A stretch of DNA of 64,000 nt from Lactobacillus sp. PV012 (GCF_014522325.1 NZ_CP041983.1:1302001-1366000); one strand, 5' to 3'; positions 33,025 through 41,602 are shown, counted from the first letter of the stretch. The notes: generated by a model not told the origin, from the sequence alone. Translations and numbers: made by a program.

Positions 33025-33756
33025 TTAGTACCAACCGTTTGCTTGCCAGAAACTTTGTGCTGCAGTCCATGAGCCGTAACGTGACTTAACATAGTTATCA
33101 GCAACACGTTCTTGGTTTGCGGCAGAGTAGTCACCATTTAAGTAACTTGCAGATAATTGGTATTTACCAACGTATTGACCATTAGTTGCAGAGTATGAAC
33201 CACCAGATTCACGATTTGCAATCCAAGCCTTAGCAGCTGCTTCACTGCCACTTACACTTGAAGTGTATGAACTTGATGAAGTTGAAGTAGTTGCATTGTT
33301 TGATGAACTTGCATTTGAAGTGTAAGTTGAAGTTGAGTAGTTACTTGTAGATGCGTTATTAGCGTTAGTATTAGTAGAAGTTGTGTGCTTAGAAGCTGCT
33401 TTGTAACTACCTACAATGTGGTAACCAGCAACAGTTTCTGAAGCTTTAACCCATTGGTTAAGACCTAAGTCATACCATTTATTTCCTTGTGCATCATATG
33501 CGGAATCAATAACTTTCCATGAAGTAGCATGTGCTAAAATTTGACCAGTTGAAGCTGAGTAATCTGAAGCACTACGCTTAACAGTTGCACCTTTAGCAAC
33601 GTTGATAGTTACAACACTAGGATCGTTTGCAGTTACTGCAGCTTGAGCATGGTTATTAGTACTTGTAGCTACAAGAGTAAGTCCTGCTGCTACCATACCT
33701 GCAGCAAAAGGTTTAGATAGGATAGATTTAAAATTGATGGATTTAAAATTCTTCAA
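33025..33756 (-). CDS. Aggregation-promoting-factor-like secreted protein 3
   Basis: 243 residues from a TTG start behind AAAGGAG. Signal peptide with cleavage after HAQA, an SH3-like part (VINVAKGATV-type strands, WKVIDSAYDAQGNKWYDLG, LNQWVKASETV), a long serine/threonine/asparagine linker (residues 120-170), and the Apf domain with ANRESGGSYSATNGQYVGKY, GDYSAANQERVADNYVKSRY and the last residues NGWY. It has the best conserved Apf domain of the three. A leader of about 100 bases and an upstream region with WalR-type boxes suggest regulated, strong expression. Wall-associated, linked by family to cell shape and aggregation. Confidence 0.9.
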   Translation of the reverse strand: MKNFKSINFKSILSKPFAAGMVAAGLTLVATSTNNHAQAAVTANDPSVVTINVAKGATVKRSASDYSASTGQILAHATSWKVIDSAYDAQGNKWYDLGLNQWVKASETVAGYHIVGSYKAASKHTTSTNTNANNASTSNYSTSTYTSNASSSNNATTSTSSSSYTSSVSGSEAAAKAWIANRESGGSYSATNGQYVGKYQLSASYLNGDYSAANQERVADNYVKSRYGSWTAAQSFWQANGWY

Positions 33757-33860
33757 AATAAAAAGTCTCCTTTAAAATTAATTCCTATTTCAATTCTTGA
33801 ATCAACATAGTTTAATAATTAATTGATTTTTGTTTTGCGTTGATTCATTTGACATCGTCT

Positions 33861-33893
33861 ATAATACATAGTTCATGTTGCACCAACGTGACA
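33861..33893 (-). promoter_or_regulatory. WalR-box-like element and -10 of apf-like gene 3
   Basis: Minus-strand TGTCAC-GTTGG-TGCAAC (33893-33877) ends 10 bases before TATTAT (33866-33861), the same geometry as at the other two apf-like genes. Confidence 0.5.
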
Positions 33894-33928
33894 CAATCAC
33901 GTTTTAATATTAAGGAAACGCATGTTTT

Positions 33929-33993
33929 TGTTACATTGGTGTAACATTATATTTTCTTGTAATGTTATAGTAATATTGTTACAATTCTGTAAT
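33929..33993. promoter_or_regulatory. Cluster of WalR (YycF/VicR)-type boxes upstream of apf-like gene 3
   Basis: TGTTACATTGGTGTAAC at 33929-33945 and TGTTACAATTCTGTAAT at 33977-33993 both match TGTWAH-N5-TGTWAH exactly; a partial box TGTAAT-GTTAT-AGTAAT lies between (33958-33974). The first also reads as a box on the minus strand. Confidence 0.6.
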
Positions 33994-34002
33994 AATTCAT
34001 AT

Positions 34003-34034
34003 AGAAAAAAGAAGGATATTACTATCCTTCTTGC
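34003..34034 (-). terminator. Terminator of the phosphatase gene
   Basis: Minus-strand AGAAGGATA GTAA TATCCTTCT followed by TTTTTT. Confidence 0.85.
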
Positions 34035-34613
34035 TTAATGTATATTTTCTGCTGGCCAACCTGCTTCTTCAATCCTAATTTTTCCATTTTCTTCACTCAT
34101 TTTTACATAAGCACAATTCTTAAATCCAGAAAATTCTAGCTCTTCTTTATACTTTCTGACATATTGTCCCAAAATATCACCATGTCCCACTACTAAAACC
34201 GTTTCTCCGTCCCTAGTTTGACTAAATACTTCTTGCATCCCTCTTTCCATCCGCTCTACTACCGCACTATCTTTTTCCATAGTTGGTTCAAAATCTCTCT
34301 CTAAGCCGCGATTCCAAGGTAATAAAAATTCATCTTGGCCTTCATAAATACCATAATCTTTTTCACGCAGATTTTTTAAACGCTTGTAAGGTAAGGAATT
34401 ATGAGTAATAAGTTCTAAAGTATCATTTGCACGTTCTTGCGTAGAAGTGAAAGCTCGATCAAATTTTATATTATTTTCTTCAAAAAACTTTCCTGCTGCT
34501 AAAGCTTGTCTTTTTCCTAATTCTGTTAATGGTGAATCTATTCGCCCTTGCGTTTTGTGCCGAAAATTAAAAAGAGTTTGTCCGTGTCTCACTAAATAGA
34601 TAGTTTTTACCAT
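34035..34613 (-). CDS. Histidine phosphatase family protein (phosphoglycerate-mutase-like)
   Basis: 192 residues. The RHG motif YLVRHGQTLFN with the phosphorylated His near residue 10, LTELGKRQALAAG, a Glu in LREKDYGIYEGQDE and the second His in LVVGHGDILGQY near residue 147 define the branch. Cofactor-independent of 2,3-BPG mutase length, it is more likely a general phosphatase than a glycolytic mutase. Stands alone with its own terminator. Substrate unknown. Confidence 0.88.
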   Translation of the reverse strand: MVKTIYLVRHGQTLFNFRHKTQGRIDSPLTELGKRQALAAGKFFEENNIKFDRAFTSTQERANDTLELITHNSLPYKRLKNLREKDYGIYEGQDEFLLPWNRGLERDFEPTMEKDSAVVERMERGMQEVFSQTRDGETVLVVGHGDILGQYVRKYKEELEFSGFKNCAYVKMSEENGKIRIEEAGWPAENIH

Positions 34614-34729
34614 AATTTATCCTCATTTCATTATCTTTTCAATTAATCTTACCGACAAAAAATACTCCAAGCAAGTTTTTTCAGATTGTGGTATATTTAA
34701 CTAAGAATATTAGAAAAAGAGGGAAAGTT

Positions 34730-34843
34730 ATGACTAAATATACTGTAGAATTAACTGAAGAAGATATTCAAATGATTAAGGATTGTCACTCCAAGAATCC
34801 TTCAATCATGAAGGCCATGCAAGAAGCTAAAGAAGTTAAATAA
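34730..34843 (+). CDS. Small 37-residue protein
   Basis: ATG behind AGAGGGAAAG opens 37 codons ending in TAA, then a terminator. The product starts MTKYTVELTEEDIQMIKDC and ends EAKEVK: acidic, soluble, one helix. The start, binding site, stop and terminator together make it a likely real gene, on the opposite strand to both neighbours. Function unknown. Confidence 0.6.
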   Translation: MTKYTVELTEEDIQMIKDCHSKNPSIMKAMQEAKEVK

Positions 34844-34845
34844 TC

Positions 34846-34884
34846 AAAAAAGTCGTGTCTATTAAATAAATAGCACGACCTTTT
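34846..34884. terminator. Bidirectional terminator
   Basis: AAGTCGTG-CTATT / AATAG-CACGACCTT hairpin with loop AAATA between the 37-codon gene and the convergent MarR gene. Confidence 0.75.
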
Positions 34885-34887
34885 AAT

Positions 34888-35379
34888 TTATTCATCATTC
34901 AATTTTTGCTCAAATTCAAGTGCATCTCTCAAAAAGCTGCTAACTAATTCCAATTGCTTAGGAGTATATTTATCAGTAAACTTCTTCATCATCTGTGTCT
35001 GCATTTTGCAATGCAACTCATCGTGAGCTTGAGCCACTTCTCGTCCCTTATCTGTAAGTGTGTAGTAAATATTTTTTTTATTTCCATTTTTTTTACAAGT
35101 AGTAATTAAATCATACTCACATAATTTCTTACTAGCACGACTTACTCCACCACGTGTTAAATTTAGACTGCAAGCTAGATCATTTCCCGTCTTAGATCCC
35201 TCTTCTAAGTCTGATAAAATATGCAACGCTCCTATAGAAAGCTTACTAATTGGCTCTTTTAGTTCACATCTATTCAAATGATTAGCAATCCAGGTTTGCT
35301 CCTGAGTACTATGAGTATTATCCCTAGTTAAGCGAATGTTCTTTATTGCATCATACACATCTTTTTCTGGGCTAGACAT
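34888..35379 (-). CDS. MarR-family transcriptional regulator
   Basis: 163 residues with the winged-helix MarR core: LSIGALHILSDLEEGSKTGN, recognition helix SLNLTRGGVSRASKKLCEY, and wing TTCKKNGNKKNIYYTLTDKG. C-terminal helices form the dimer. The ATG at 35379 follows AAAGGG by eight bases. It probably represses the azoreductase gene directly upstream (35491), whose promoter carries two TGTTG-N5-CAACA palindromes. Its own region shows no such site. Confidence 0.88.
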   Translation of the reverse strand: MSSPEKDVYDAIKNIRLTRDNTHSTQEQTWIANHLNRCELKEPISKLSIGALHILSDLEEGSKTGNDLACSLNLTRGGVSRASKKLCEYDLITTCKKNGNKKNIYYTLTDKGREVAQAHDELHCKMQTQMMKKFTDKYTPKQLELVSSFLRDALEFEQKLNDE

Positions 35380-35445
35380 TTTCAACACCCTTTCTAATTC
35401 TTACTTCCTACTTAATAATATTTTATCAGATTAGACAGGAAAACC

Positions 35446-35468
35446 CATTTGTATTCCAAATGGGTTCG
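35446..35468 (-). terminator. Terminator of the azoreductase gene
   Basis: Minus-strand AACCCATTTG GAATA CAAATGGGTTTTC hairpin; T-run is short. Confidence 0.65.
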
Positions 35469-35490
35469 AAGAAAGATTCATTTTATTAGG

Positions 35491-36132
35491 CTAGAACATT
35501 TTTGCCTTTTCATCTGCTTCTTTCAAAGCAGCATCTAAGATGTCTTGGCGCTTATCAGGCATCATATCAGCACCTTCAATAAAGATGTGATTTACATCAG
35601 TAATGCCATAGAAGTTCATTTCATAATCAAGGTAGTTAGTACCAAAGTCGTCTTTAGCTGCTGGATCATCAAAACCATTTGCATGGTATAAACCACCAGC
35701 TGCTTGAATGTGCATAACTTTCTTTTCAGGTAATAAACCAATTACACTACCATCTGGAGCATATTTGAAAGTCTTGTGAGTAACAGCAGTTACATCAAGA
35801 TAAGCCTTCATTTGTGCTGGCATAAAGTGATTCCACATTGGATTAATGAAAACATATTTATCTGCATTCACGAATTCATCAAGCCATGCGTTATGACGAG
35901 TAAGAACATCCTTTTCTTCATCATTTAATGGCATACCGTTCTTTTCTTTCTTCCAAGCTGCGAAAGTCACATCGTTTAATGGTGGAACTTCTTCACCATC
36001 AAATAAGTCACGAATCACTACTTCATCATCTGGATGACTTTCTTGATACTTCTTGATAAATTCGTCACCTACTGTCAAAGATAAACTATCATCAGTATGT
36101 GGATGTGCCTTAATAACTAATACTTTACTCAT
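35491..36132 (-). CDS. FMN-dependent NADH-azoreductase / flavodoxin-like NAD(P)H oxidoreductase
   Basis: 213 residues, flavodoxin-like fold. KVLVIKAHPHTDDSLSLTVGDE is the FMN phosphate loop, FINPMWNHFMPAQMKAYLD the isoalloxazine-binding segment and HIQAAGGLYHANGF the third loop, as in AzoR-type enzymes. It reduces quinones or azo dyes with NADH and helps against electrophile stress. Start ATG at 36132 rather than 36141, because GGAAT precedes both weakly and MSKVL is the conserved beginning. Promoter with two MarR-type operators. Confidence 0.87.
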   Translation of the reverse strand: MSKVLVIKAHPHTDDSLSLTVGDEFIKKYQESHPDDEVVIRDLFDGEEVPPLNDVTFAAWKKEKNGMPLNDEEKDVLTRHNAWLDEFVNADKYVFINPMWNHFMPAQMKAYLDVTAVTHKTFKYAPDGSVIGLLPEKKVMHIQAAGGLYHANGFDDPAAKDDFGTNYLDYEMNFYGITDVNHIFIEGADMMPDKRQDILDAALKEADEKAKMF

Positions 36133-36170
36133 TGGAATCAATTCCTTTCTCTATTTATTAATCTCTTTTT

Positions 36171-36226
36171 TGTTGCTTATCAACATTACAATACTTATTA
36201 TATTCCTTTATTGTTGCTTGTCAACA
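36171..36226 (-). promoter_or_regulatory. Azoreductase promoter with two MarR-type operators
   Basis: Palindromes TGTTGCTTATCAACA (36171-36185) and TGTTGCTTGTCAACA (36212-36226), 41 bp apart. Minus-strand TTGACA (36224-36219) lies within the second and TATAAT (36202-36197) follows after 16 bases; the first operator covers the transcription start. Confidence 0.7.
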
Positions 36227-36231
36227 ATAAA

Positions 36232-36258
36232 AGCCAAAAAAATAAAAAGATTTCTCTT
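36232..36258 (-). terminator. Terminator of the YbhB-like gene
   Basis: Minus-strand AAAAAGAGAAATCTTTTTATTTTTTT: short hairpin with T-run. Confidence 0.55.
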
Positions 36259-36259
36259 T

Positions 36260-36775
36260 TTATCCTTGTGTAGCAGAAAAAGGTAAGTCAATTACTGCTT
36301 CTTCTAAAATATGACCCTTACTTTTATATAAAAATTCATTTAGCCAGTACGCATGTGGTAGATCTAACTTAGAATCTAAGGCATAGACTCTTAAAGTATA
36401 TTTATGAACTCCTGATGGTGGTTGTGGGCCAGTATAACCAACTGGTGAACCAGAATTTAATGGTAAAAACTTACTTCGATTACTATTAGAACCTTGCACC
36501 ATTTCAAAAGGTTCCTTTCGACTGGCATCTGCGGGAATTTCTCTAACATCACCTGGGATGTTTGCGGCTAACCAGTGAATCCAAGCAAAGCCACAAACAG
36601 GCACAGAATCAAAGTCGTTCATAAAAATTGCAAACGTCTTGGTTCCCGCAGGAACATCGCTAATCTTAATTGGAAATGATTTTGCAGGCTTGCCATTAAT
36701 ACGATCTTCTTCAGGAGCAAAAGAACCGTACTCACCTGCTAATAAACCATTAACTAAAGGTACTTGAATTTTCAT
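36260..36775 (-). CDS. YbhB/YbcL family Raf kinase inhibitor-like protein
   Basis: 171 residues. PEBP-fold features: KSFPIKISDVPAGTKTFAIF with the conserved D-x-D region, FAWIHWLAANIPGDVREIP and the ligand-pocket YTGPQPPSGVHKYTLRVYAL (G-P-P-x-G-x-H). The bacterial proteins bind small anionic ligands; their role is unknown. ATG at 36775 follows GAAGGA; further codons upstream have no binding site. Single gene. Confidence 0.9.
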   Translation of the reverse strand: MKIQVPLVNGLLAGEYGSFAPEEDRINGKPAKSFPIKISDVPAGTKTFAIFMNDFDSVPVCGFAWIHWLAANIPGDVREIPADASRKEPFEMVQGSNSNRSKFLPLNSGSPVGYTGPQPPSGVHKYTLRVYALDSKLDLPHAYWLNEFLYKSKGHILEEAVIDLPFSATQG

Positions 36776-36826
36776 ATTTTTCCTTCTTTCTAATCTTATA
36801 GTAGAAAAAGGAAAATATTTTTTCAA

Positions 36827-36858
36827 ATAAAAAACTCCTAGCTAGTTGCTAGAAGTTT
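36827..36858 (-). terminator. Terminator of tRNA-Thr
   Basis: Minus-strand AACTTCTAGC AACTA GCTAGGAGTTTTTT imperfect hairpin and T-run. Confidence 0.7.
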
Positions 36859-36868
36859 TAGAGCTAAA

Positions 36869-36941
36869 TGCTGAATGCCAGGATCGAACTGGCGACCTCT
36901 TCTTTACGAGGGAAGCGCTCTACCAACTGAGCTAATTCAGC
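36869..36941 (-). tRNA. tRNA-Thr (anticodon CGT)
   Basis: 73-base cloverleaf without encoded CCA. Acceptor GCTGAAT/ATTCAGC, D-arm GCTCAGTTGGTAGAGC, anticodon loop CTCGTAA, T-arm CCAGTTCGATCCTGG. The top of the anticodon stem has a C-A mismatch. Confidence 0.92.
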
Positions 36942-36991
36942 GAATTATCGTTAAAATTATAGCAAAAGTTGGTAGAAGATTCAATTACTTT

Positions 36992-37750
36992 CTACTTCCA
37001 ATCTAAGCAAAGCTTTTGCTTATGAAGAGCTTCAGGAATTTGATCCCGATCTGTTTGATGGTTGTCTAATTTTTTACCGGCAATTTGCTTAGTAAATGAA
37101 TCCACACGACGATTAGTATCACGTAAATCATAGTAAGTCTCTACAATTTCATCATAGCCTTTTAAATCACTAATCTTAAAATCTTTAGGATACTCATTTT
37201 CAAAACAAGTAAATTCAAGTGGTAAGCGCGGTTTTAATTGGGGATCTTGATCTGGACGTCCCACCTGCATCCCTATCACTGGAAAAGTTAGTTCTGGTAA
37301 ATCTAGAGTTTTAATCATTTCCAAGGGATGATCAATTACGGTACCTAGGGGTACATATCCTAATCCCATACTTTCAGCTGCATTTCCCATATTTTGTACA
37401 GCCAAAACTGTATCTTGAAGAACTTGTAAGAAAATATCTGTGGTATGTACTCGTCCATCATCTGTCCCCATTTGCTGACGAATTTGTTGATTACGATGCA
37501 AGTCTGCTAAAAAGATGAATAAATCTCCATTAGCTCCTACATATTCTTGATTACATAATTCTCTAATTCTTTTTTTCTTTGCTTCATCAGTAATATGTAA
37601 AATAGAAAATCCTTGTAAAAACATACTAGTTGGAGTGTGTTGCGCTACAGTTAATAAGGTAGCTAATTCTTCTTTAGATAAAATTTGATCTTTAAATTTT
37701 CGAATGGAGCGATGATTTACTTGTTCATCAATCGTGTTAGTGTGAATCAT
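36992..37750 (-). CDS. Nitroreductase-family NADPH-dependent FMN oxidoreductase
   Basis: About 252 residues, size of NfrA/FRP-type enzymes. HRSIRKFKDQILSKEEL is the FMN-binding N-terminus, AQHTPTSMFLQGFSIL the second contact, and MGLGYVPLG with FPVIGMQVGRPDQDPQLKPR the family C-terminal part. It reduces flavins, quinones or nitro compounds with NADPH. Start at ATG 37750 (AGAAAGAAG upstream). It follows galT by 63 bases on the same strand and may be read from the gal promoter. Confidence 0.88.
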   Translation of the reverse strand: MIHTNTIDEQVNHRSIRKFKDQILSKEELATLLTVAQHTPTSMFLQGFSILHITDEAKKKRIRELCNQEYVGANGDLFIFLADLHRNQQIRQQMGTDDGRVHTTDIFLQVLQDTVLAVQNMGNAAESMGLGYVPLGTVIDHPLEMIKTLDLPELTFPVIGMQVGRPDQDPQLKPRLPLEFTCFENEYPKDFKISDLKGYDEIVETYYDLRDTNRRVDSFTKQIAGKKLDNHQTDRDQIPEALHKQKLCLDWK

Positions 37751-37813
37751 AAAATTCTTCTTTCTTTTAATAAGTAACACTTCCACACTATCATTTTTTA
37801 AACTACTGTGCAA

Positions 37814-39280
37814 CTAAGCCAAATTTTGTTTTAAAGCAACTAAAAATCTTTCCCAACCTTCTTGACCAGCTTTATTATCTTTAAACACACCACTATCTGT
37901 TAGCACCTGTTCAAAAACATCTGCTAACGCCTGCTGCATTACTTGGTCTACATTATCAGCTGTAATTGTTTCTTCTTGCTTTATCTTTTCAGCCCAAGCT
38001 AAATGTGAAGCAGCAATCTCATTATTTTGATTTAACCAATACTTTTTTACTTCTTCCAATTCCTTCTTTAACCGTCCTGGCAAAATTGCCCGTCCCATTA
38101 CTTCAATTAAACCAATATTTTCTTTTTTAATATGCCAAAGTTCTTGATGAGGATGAAAAATTCCTAAGGGATATTCTTTACTAGTATTATTATCTCTTAA
38201 TACCAAATCAAGAATAAATTTTTCTCCTTGTCGGTGCATGATCGGGGTTACTGTATGGTGAAGCTCAGTATCATCCTTTGCCTTTATCTTAAGTGCTGGA
38301 TCACTATATTTTTTCCAAAAACTAATGATCTTACTTCCCAAATCAATTAAACTAAGTGAATTACTACTTTCAAGACGCAAATCACTCATTGGCCAATCAA
38401 CAATTCCAGCTGCTACTTCAGGATAGGCTGGAAAATTAATCTTTTGCTTTAACTTTGCTTTCATCATTGGAAAAACATGTCGCCCGCCCTGATAGTGTTC
38501 ATGAGACAAAAGGGATCCACCTACTATCGGTAAGTCAGCATTAGATCCCACAAAATAATCAGGGAAGATTTTTTCAATTTCTACTAAATTAATTAATGTT
38601 TGCTGATTAATAACCATTGGGGTATGGACAAAATCTAAAAAAATACAATGCTCATTAAAATAAGCATAGGGGGAATACTGAAAGCCCCACTTTTTCCCTC
38701 CCAGCATTAAACGGATAATTCTTAAATTACTTCTAGCATTTTCTCCATAGCCACCAACGTATCCTTCATTTTCTGCACATAATGCACACTGAGGATATTT
38801 CTTGCTAGAGCTTTTAGCTGCTGCTGCAATTGCCTTGGGATCTTTTTCCGGCTTAGAGAGATTAATCGTAATTTCTAAATCATGTCCATTTTTTCCTTTA
38901 CCGGTAAACACAATATTTTTTGCAATTGCTTCTTTTTTTACATAATTTCCTTTTACACATAAATTGTAAAACCAGTCAGTAGCTTGTTGAGAACTCTTTT
39001 GCATCTTTTCCCAAAACTGGGCATTAATTTGTGAGGGAAGGGGCATCAACAAATCATAGAGTTCATCATTTAAGACTTCTCTTGATGTAAGATCATCTGG
39101 AATTTTTTTATTATCTACGGCTATCTCTACCAACTGTTTTACTACTGGTTCAGTTTCTTGATAATTCTTATCTGTCTTTCCAACTAGCGCATAAATTTTG
39201 TTAGTGAGATAGATATCATCTATTTCTTGAAAACGTCCACTTTTAACCGCTTCACTAACAAATTTTTCAATAACTTTCAT
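37814..39280 (-). CDS. galT: UDP-glucose--hexose-1-phosphate uridylyltransferase, class II
   Basis: About 488 residues, the length of the Firmicutes class II GalT. Recognised by VIEKFVSEAVKSG, YPQCALCAENEGYVGGYGEN, FQYSPYAYFNEHCIFLD, GGSLLSHEHYQGGRHVFPM with the active-site region and LHHTVTPIMHR. The HxH of the class I enzyme is replaced here by the SHEHYQGG arrangement. It exchanges UMP between UDP-glucose and galactose 1-phosphate in the Leloir pathway. The ATG at 39280 starts 7 bases after the galK stop; the two are cotranscribed. Confidence 0.95.
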   Translation of the reverse strand: MKVIEKFVSEAVKSGRFQEIDDIYLTNKIYALVGKTDKNYQETEPVVKQLVEIAVDNKKIPDDLTSREVLNDELYDLLMPLPSQINAQFWEKMQKSSQQATDWFYNLCVKGNYVKKEAIAKNIVFTGKGKNGHDLEITINLSKPEKDPKAIAAAAKSSSKKYPQCALCAENEGYVGGYGENARSNLRIIRLMLGGKKWGFQYSPYAYFNEHCIFLDFVHTPMVINQQTLINLVEIEKIFPDYFVGSNADLPIVGGSLLSHEHYQGGRHVFPMMKAKLKQKINFPAYPEVAAGIVDWPMSDLRLESSNSLSLIDLGSKIISFWKKYSDPALKIKAKDDTELHHTVTPIMHRQGEKFILDLVLRDNNTSKEYPLGIFHPHQELWHIKKENIGLIEVMGRAILPGRLKKELEEVKKYWLNQNNEIAASHLAWAEKIKQEETITADNVDQVMQQALADVFEQVLTDSGVFKDNKAGQEGWERFLVALKQNLA

Positions 39281-39287
39281 TACTCTT

Positions 39288-40460
39288 TTATCCCTCAATT
39301 TTCTTAGTTCCGTCTACTATTTCTGCATCATAAAAACTAGCTTCATAGCCAATCTTTTTCGCATAAATTTCTCCAACATTGTGCTTAAAAACTTCGGCTT
39401 TATCTTTTTTCACAATTGCAATGGCGCTGCCGCCAAATCCTCCGCCAATCATTCTAGCACCTACTACTCCTTCTTGTTGCCAAGCAGCTTGTACCAAAGT
39501 ATCTAATTCTTTGCCTGTAACTTCGTAATCATAGTGTAAAGAAATATGCGAAGCATTTAGCAAACGCCCCAATCTAGCTAAGTCTCCTTCTTCCATTACT
39601 TTCGTAGCCCGCAAGGCTCTCTCATTTTCACTAATTGCATGACGAGCTCTTCTTAGGAGTTTGTCATCATTAATTAAGTAAGAATACTCTTCTAAAGTTT
39701 CTGTATCTAATTCCCCTAGTGAATTAATCTCTAATTTATTTTTTAATAACTTTAATGCTTCTTCGCATTCTCTAACTCGATCATTGTAAGCAGAATCTGC
39801 TAAAGTATGTTCTTTATTAGTACTCATAATTACAATTTCATAATCAGATAATTCTAGGGGCTTGTATTCATACTCCATAGTATTACAGTCTAGAAAAATT
39901 GCACTATCTTTTTTACCCATAATACATGCAAATTGATCCATAATTCCTGAATTTAGACCGACAAATTCATTTTCCGTTTTTTGTCCTAGACGTGCTAATT
40001 TTTCCCTTGAAATGTCTAACCCAAATTCTTCTTTTAAAATTATTCCCATCAGCATTTCAATGGCAGCTGAAGAAGATAAACCAGAACCTGATGGTAAATC
40101 TGCTTCAAGATATAAGTTAAAACCTTGCTTAATTTGAGTTGGAAATAGCTCTCTCAAATAAGTTAACATCCCTTTTAAGTAATTTGTCCAAAATCGATCC
40201 TTTTGTTCTACACTTGAATCTTCTAAATCAAAAGCAACTACTTCTCCTTCAATATTTCCAGAGTAAAGTTTAACTTGTTGATCACTACGTTTTCCAAAAA
40301 CACCGTATACTCCTAAACTAATCGCTGCTGGAAAAACATGACCCCCATTATAGTCTGTGTGTTCCCCAATTACATTAATTCTACCTGGTGAAAAATATAC
40401 TGCCTCACCTTTTTCTTTAAATATATCTTGATATTTATCTAATAGTTCACTCTTTTTCAT
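39288..40460 (-). CDS. galK: Galactokinase
   Basis: 390 residues, GHMP kinase. N-terminal FSPGRINVIGEHTDYNGGHV is the galactokinase signature, LPSGSGLSSSAAIEM is the phosphate-binding GHMP motif, and GARMIGGGFGGSAIAIV is the C-terminal glycine loop. It phosphorylates galactose with ATP. ATG 40460 is six bases after GGAGGAG. First gene of a galK-galT unit that diverges from galE; a cre/LacI-like operator lies just downstream of the -10 box. Confidence 0.97.
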   Translation of the reverse strand: MKKSELLDKYQDIFKEKGEAVYFSPGRINVIGEHTDYNGGHVFPAAISLGVYGVFGKRSDQQVKLYSGNIEGEVVAFDLEDSSVEQKDRFWTNYLKGMLTYLRELFPTQIKQGFNLYLEADLPSGSGLSSSAAIEMLMGIILKEEFGLDISREKLARLGQKTENEFVGLNSGIMDQFACIMGKKDSAIFLDCNTMEYEYKPLELSDYEIVIMSTNKEHTLADSAYNDRVRECEEALKLLKNKLEINSLGELDTETLEEYSYLINDDKLLRRARHAISENERALRATKVMEEGDLARLGRLLNASHISLHYDYEVTGKELDTLVQAAWQQEGVVGARMIGGGFGGSAIAIVKKDKAEVFKHNVGEIYAKKIGYEASFYDAEIVDGTKKIEG

Positions 40461-40479
40461 CTTTTTCTCCTCCATTTTT

Positions 40480-40505
40480 TGGTAACCGCTTACAAAATTA
40501 GTATA
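40480..40505 (-). promoter_or_regulatory. galK promoter with cre/LacI-type operator
   Basis: Minus-strand TATACT (40505-40500) followed by TGTAAGCGGTTACC (40494-40481), which fits the CcpA cre consensus TGWAANCGNTNWCA at 13 of 14 positions and is also a LacI/GalR-like palindrome. It covers the likely transcription start. Confidence 0.6.
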
Positions 40506-40607
40506 ATAGTTTTGGAGACAATTTTAAAGCTTAAGGATTTTTCAGAAAATTATTTTCTTATGCTAGAATAAAACTATAAATTATTATGTTACACAAAGGA
40601 GTTAACT

Positions 40608-41600
40608 ATGCGTATTTTAGTTATTGGTGGAGCTGGGTATATTGGTTCCCATGCTGTTAGGAAATTAATTGAGAATGGTGATGATGTTGTCGTTTTAGAT
40701 GCATTATACACTGGACATAAGAAGGCAGTTGATAAGCGTGCTACTTTTTATCAAGGTGACATCGAAGATACTTTCTTAGTAAATAAAATTTTACGTGAAG
40801 AAAAAATTGACGCTGTTATGCACTTTGCTGCCTATTCTTTAGTTGGGGAATCTGTCCAAAATCCGCTCAAATATTATGATAATAATGTAACTGGAATGAT
40901 TTCCTTACTACAAGCAATGCAAGATGCTGGAGTAAAACATTTAGTCTTTTCTTCTTCAGCAGCTACATATGGTATTCCTAAGAAATTGCCAATTACTGAA
41001 GATACTCCTCTTGATCCAATTAACCCTTATGGTGAAACAAAAATGATGATGGAAAAAATTATGCACTGGGCTGATAAAGCCAATGGTATCAAGTCAATTG
41101 CCTTACGTTACTTTAATGTAGCAGGCGCTGCAAGTGATGGAACAATTGGTGAAGATCACGGACCTGAAAGTCACTTAGTGCCTAATATTTTGAAGAGTGC
41201 GCTTGCCGGTGACGGAAACTTTACTATCTTCGGTGATGATTATGATACCAAAGATGGAACCAACGTACGTGATTATGTTCAGGTAGAAGATTTAATTGAT
41301 GCTCACATTCTTGCTTTACAACACCTCATCAAAACTAATAAATCTGATATTTTCAATTTAGGGACTGCTCAAGGATACTCTAACTTAGAAATTTTAGAGA
41401 GTGCAAAAAAAGTTACTGGAATTGATATTCCTTATAAAATCGGCCCTCGTCGTGGTGGAGACCCTGACAGTTTAGTGGCTGATTCTACTAAAGCTCGAAC
41501 TATTTTGGGCTGGAAGCCAAAACATGAAAATGTTGATGAAGTAATTGCTACAGCTTGGAAATGGCATCAAACTCATCCAAATGGTTATGCAGATAAATAA
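40608..41600 (+). CDS. galE: UDP-glucose 4-epimerase
   Basis: 330 residues, short-chain dehydrogenase fold. N-terminal ILVIGGAGYIGSHAVRKL binds NAD, MHFAAYSLVGESVQNPL and SSSAATYGIPKKLPI carry the catalytic Ser, NPYGETKMMMEKI the Tyr-x3-Lys, and ALRYFNVAGAASDGTIGEDH and GTNVRDYVQVEDL the substrate parts. It interconverts UDP-galactose and UDP-glucose. AAAGGAG lies nine bases before the ATG. Divergent from galK; followed by a strong terminator. Confidence 0.97.
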   Translation: MRILVIGGAGYIGSHAVRKLIENGDDVVVLDALYTGHKKAVDKRATFYQGDIEDTFLVNKILREEKIDAVMHFAAYSLVGESVQNPLKYYDNNVTGMISLLQAMQDAGVKHLVFSSSAATYGIPKKLPITEDTPLDPINPYGETKMMMEKIMHWADKANGIKSIALRYFNVAGAASDGTIGEDHGPESHLVPNILKSALAGDGNFTIFGDDYDTKDGTNVRDYVQVEDLIDAHILALQHLIKTNKSDIFNLGTAQGYSNLEILESAKKVTGIDIPYKIGPRRGGDPDSLVADSTKARTILGWKPKHENVDEVIATAWKWHQTHPNGYADK

Positions 41601-41602
41601 GT

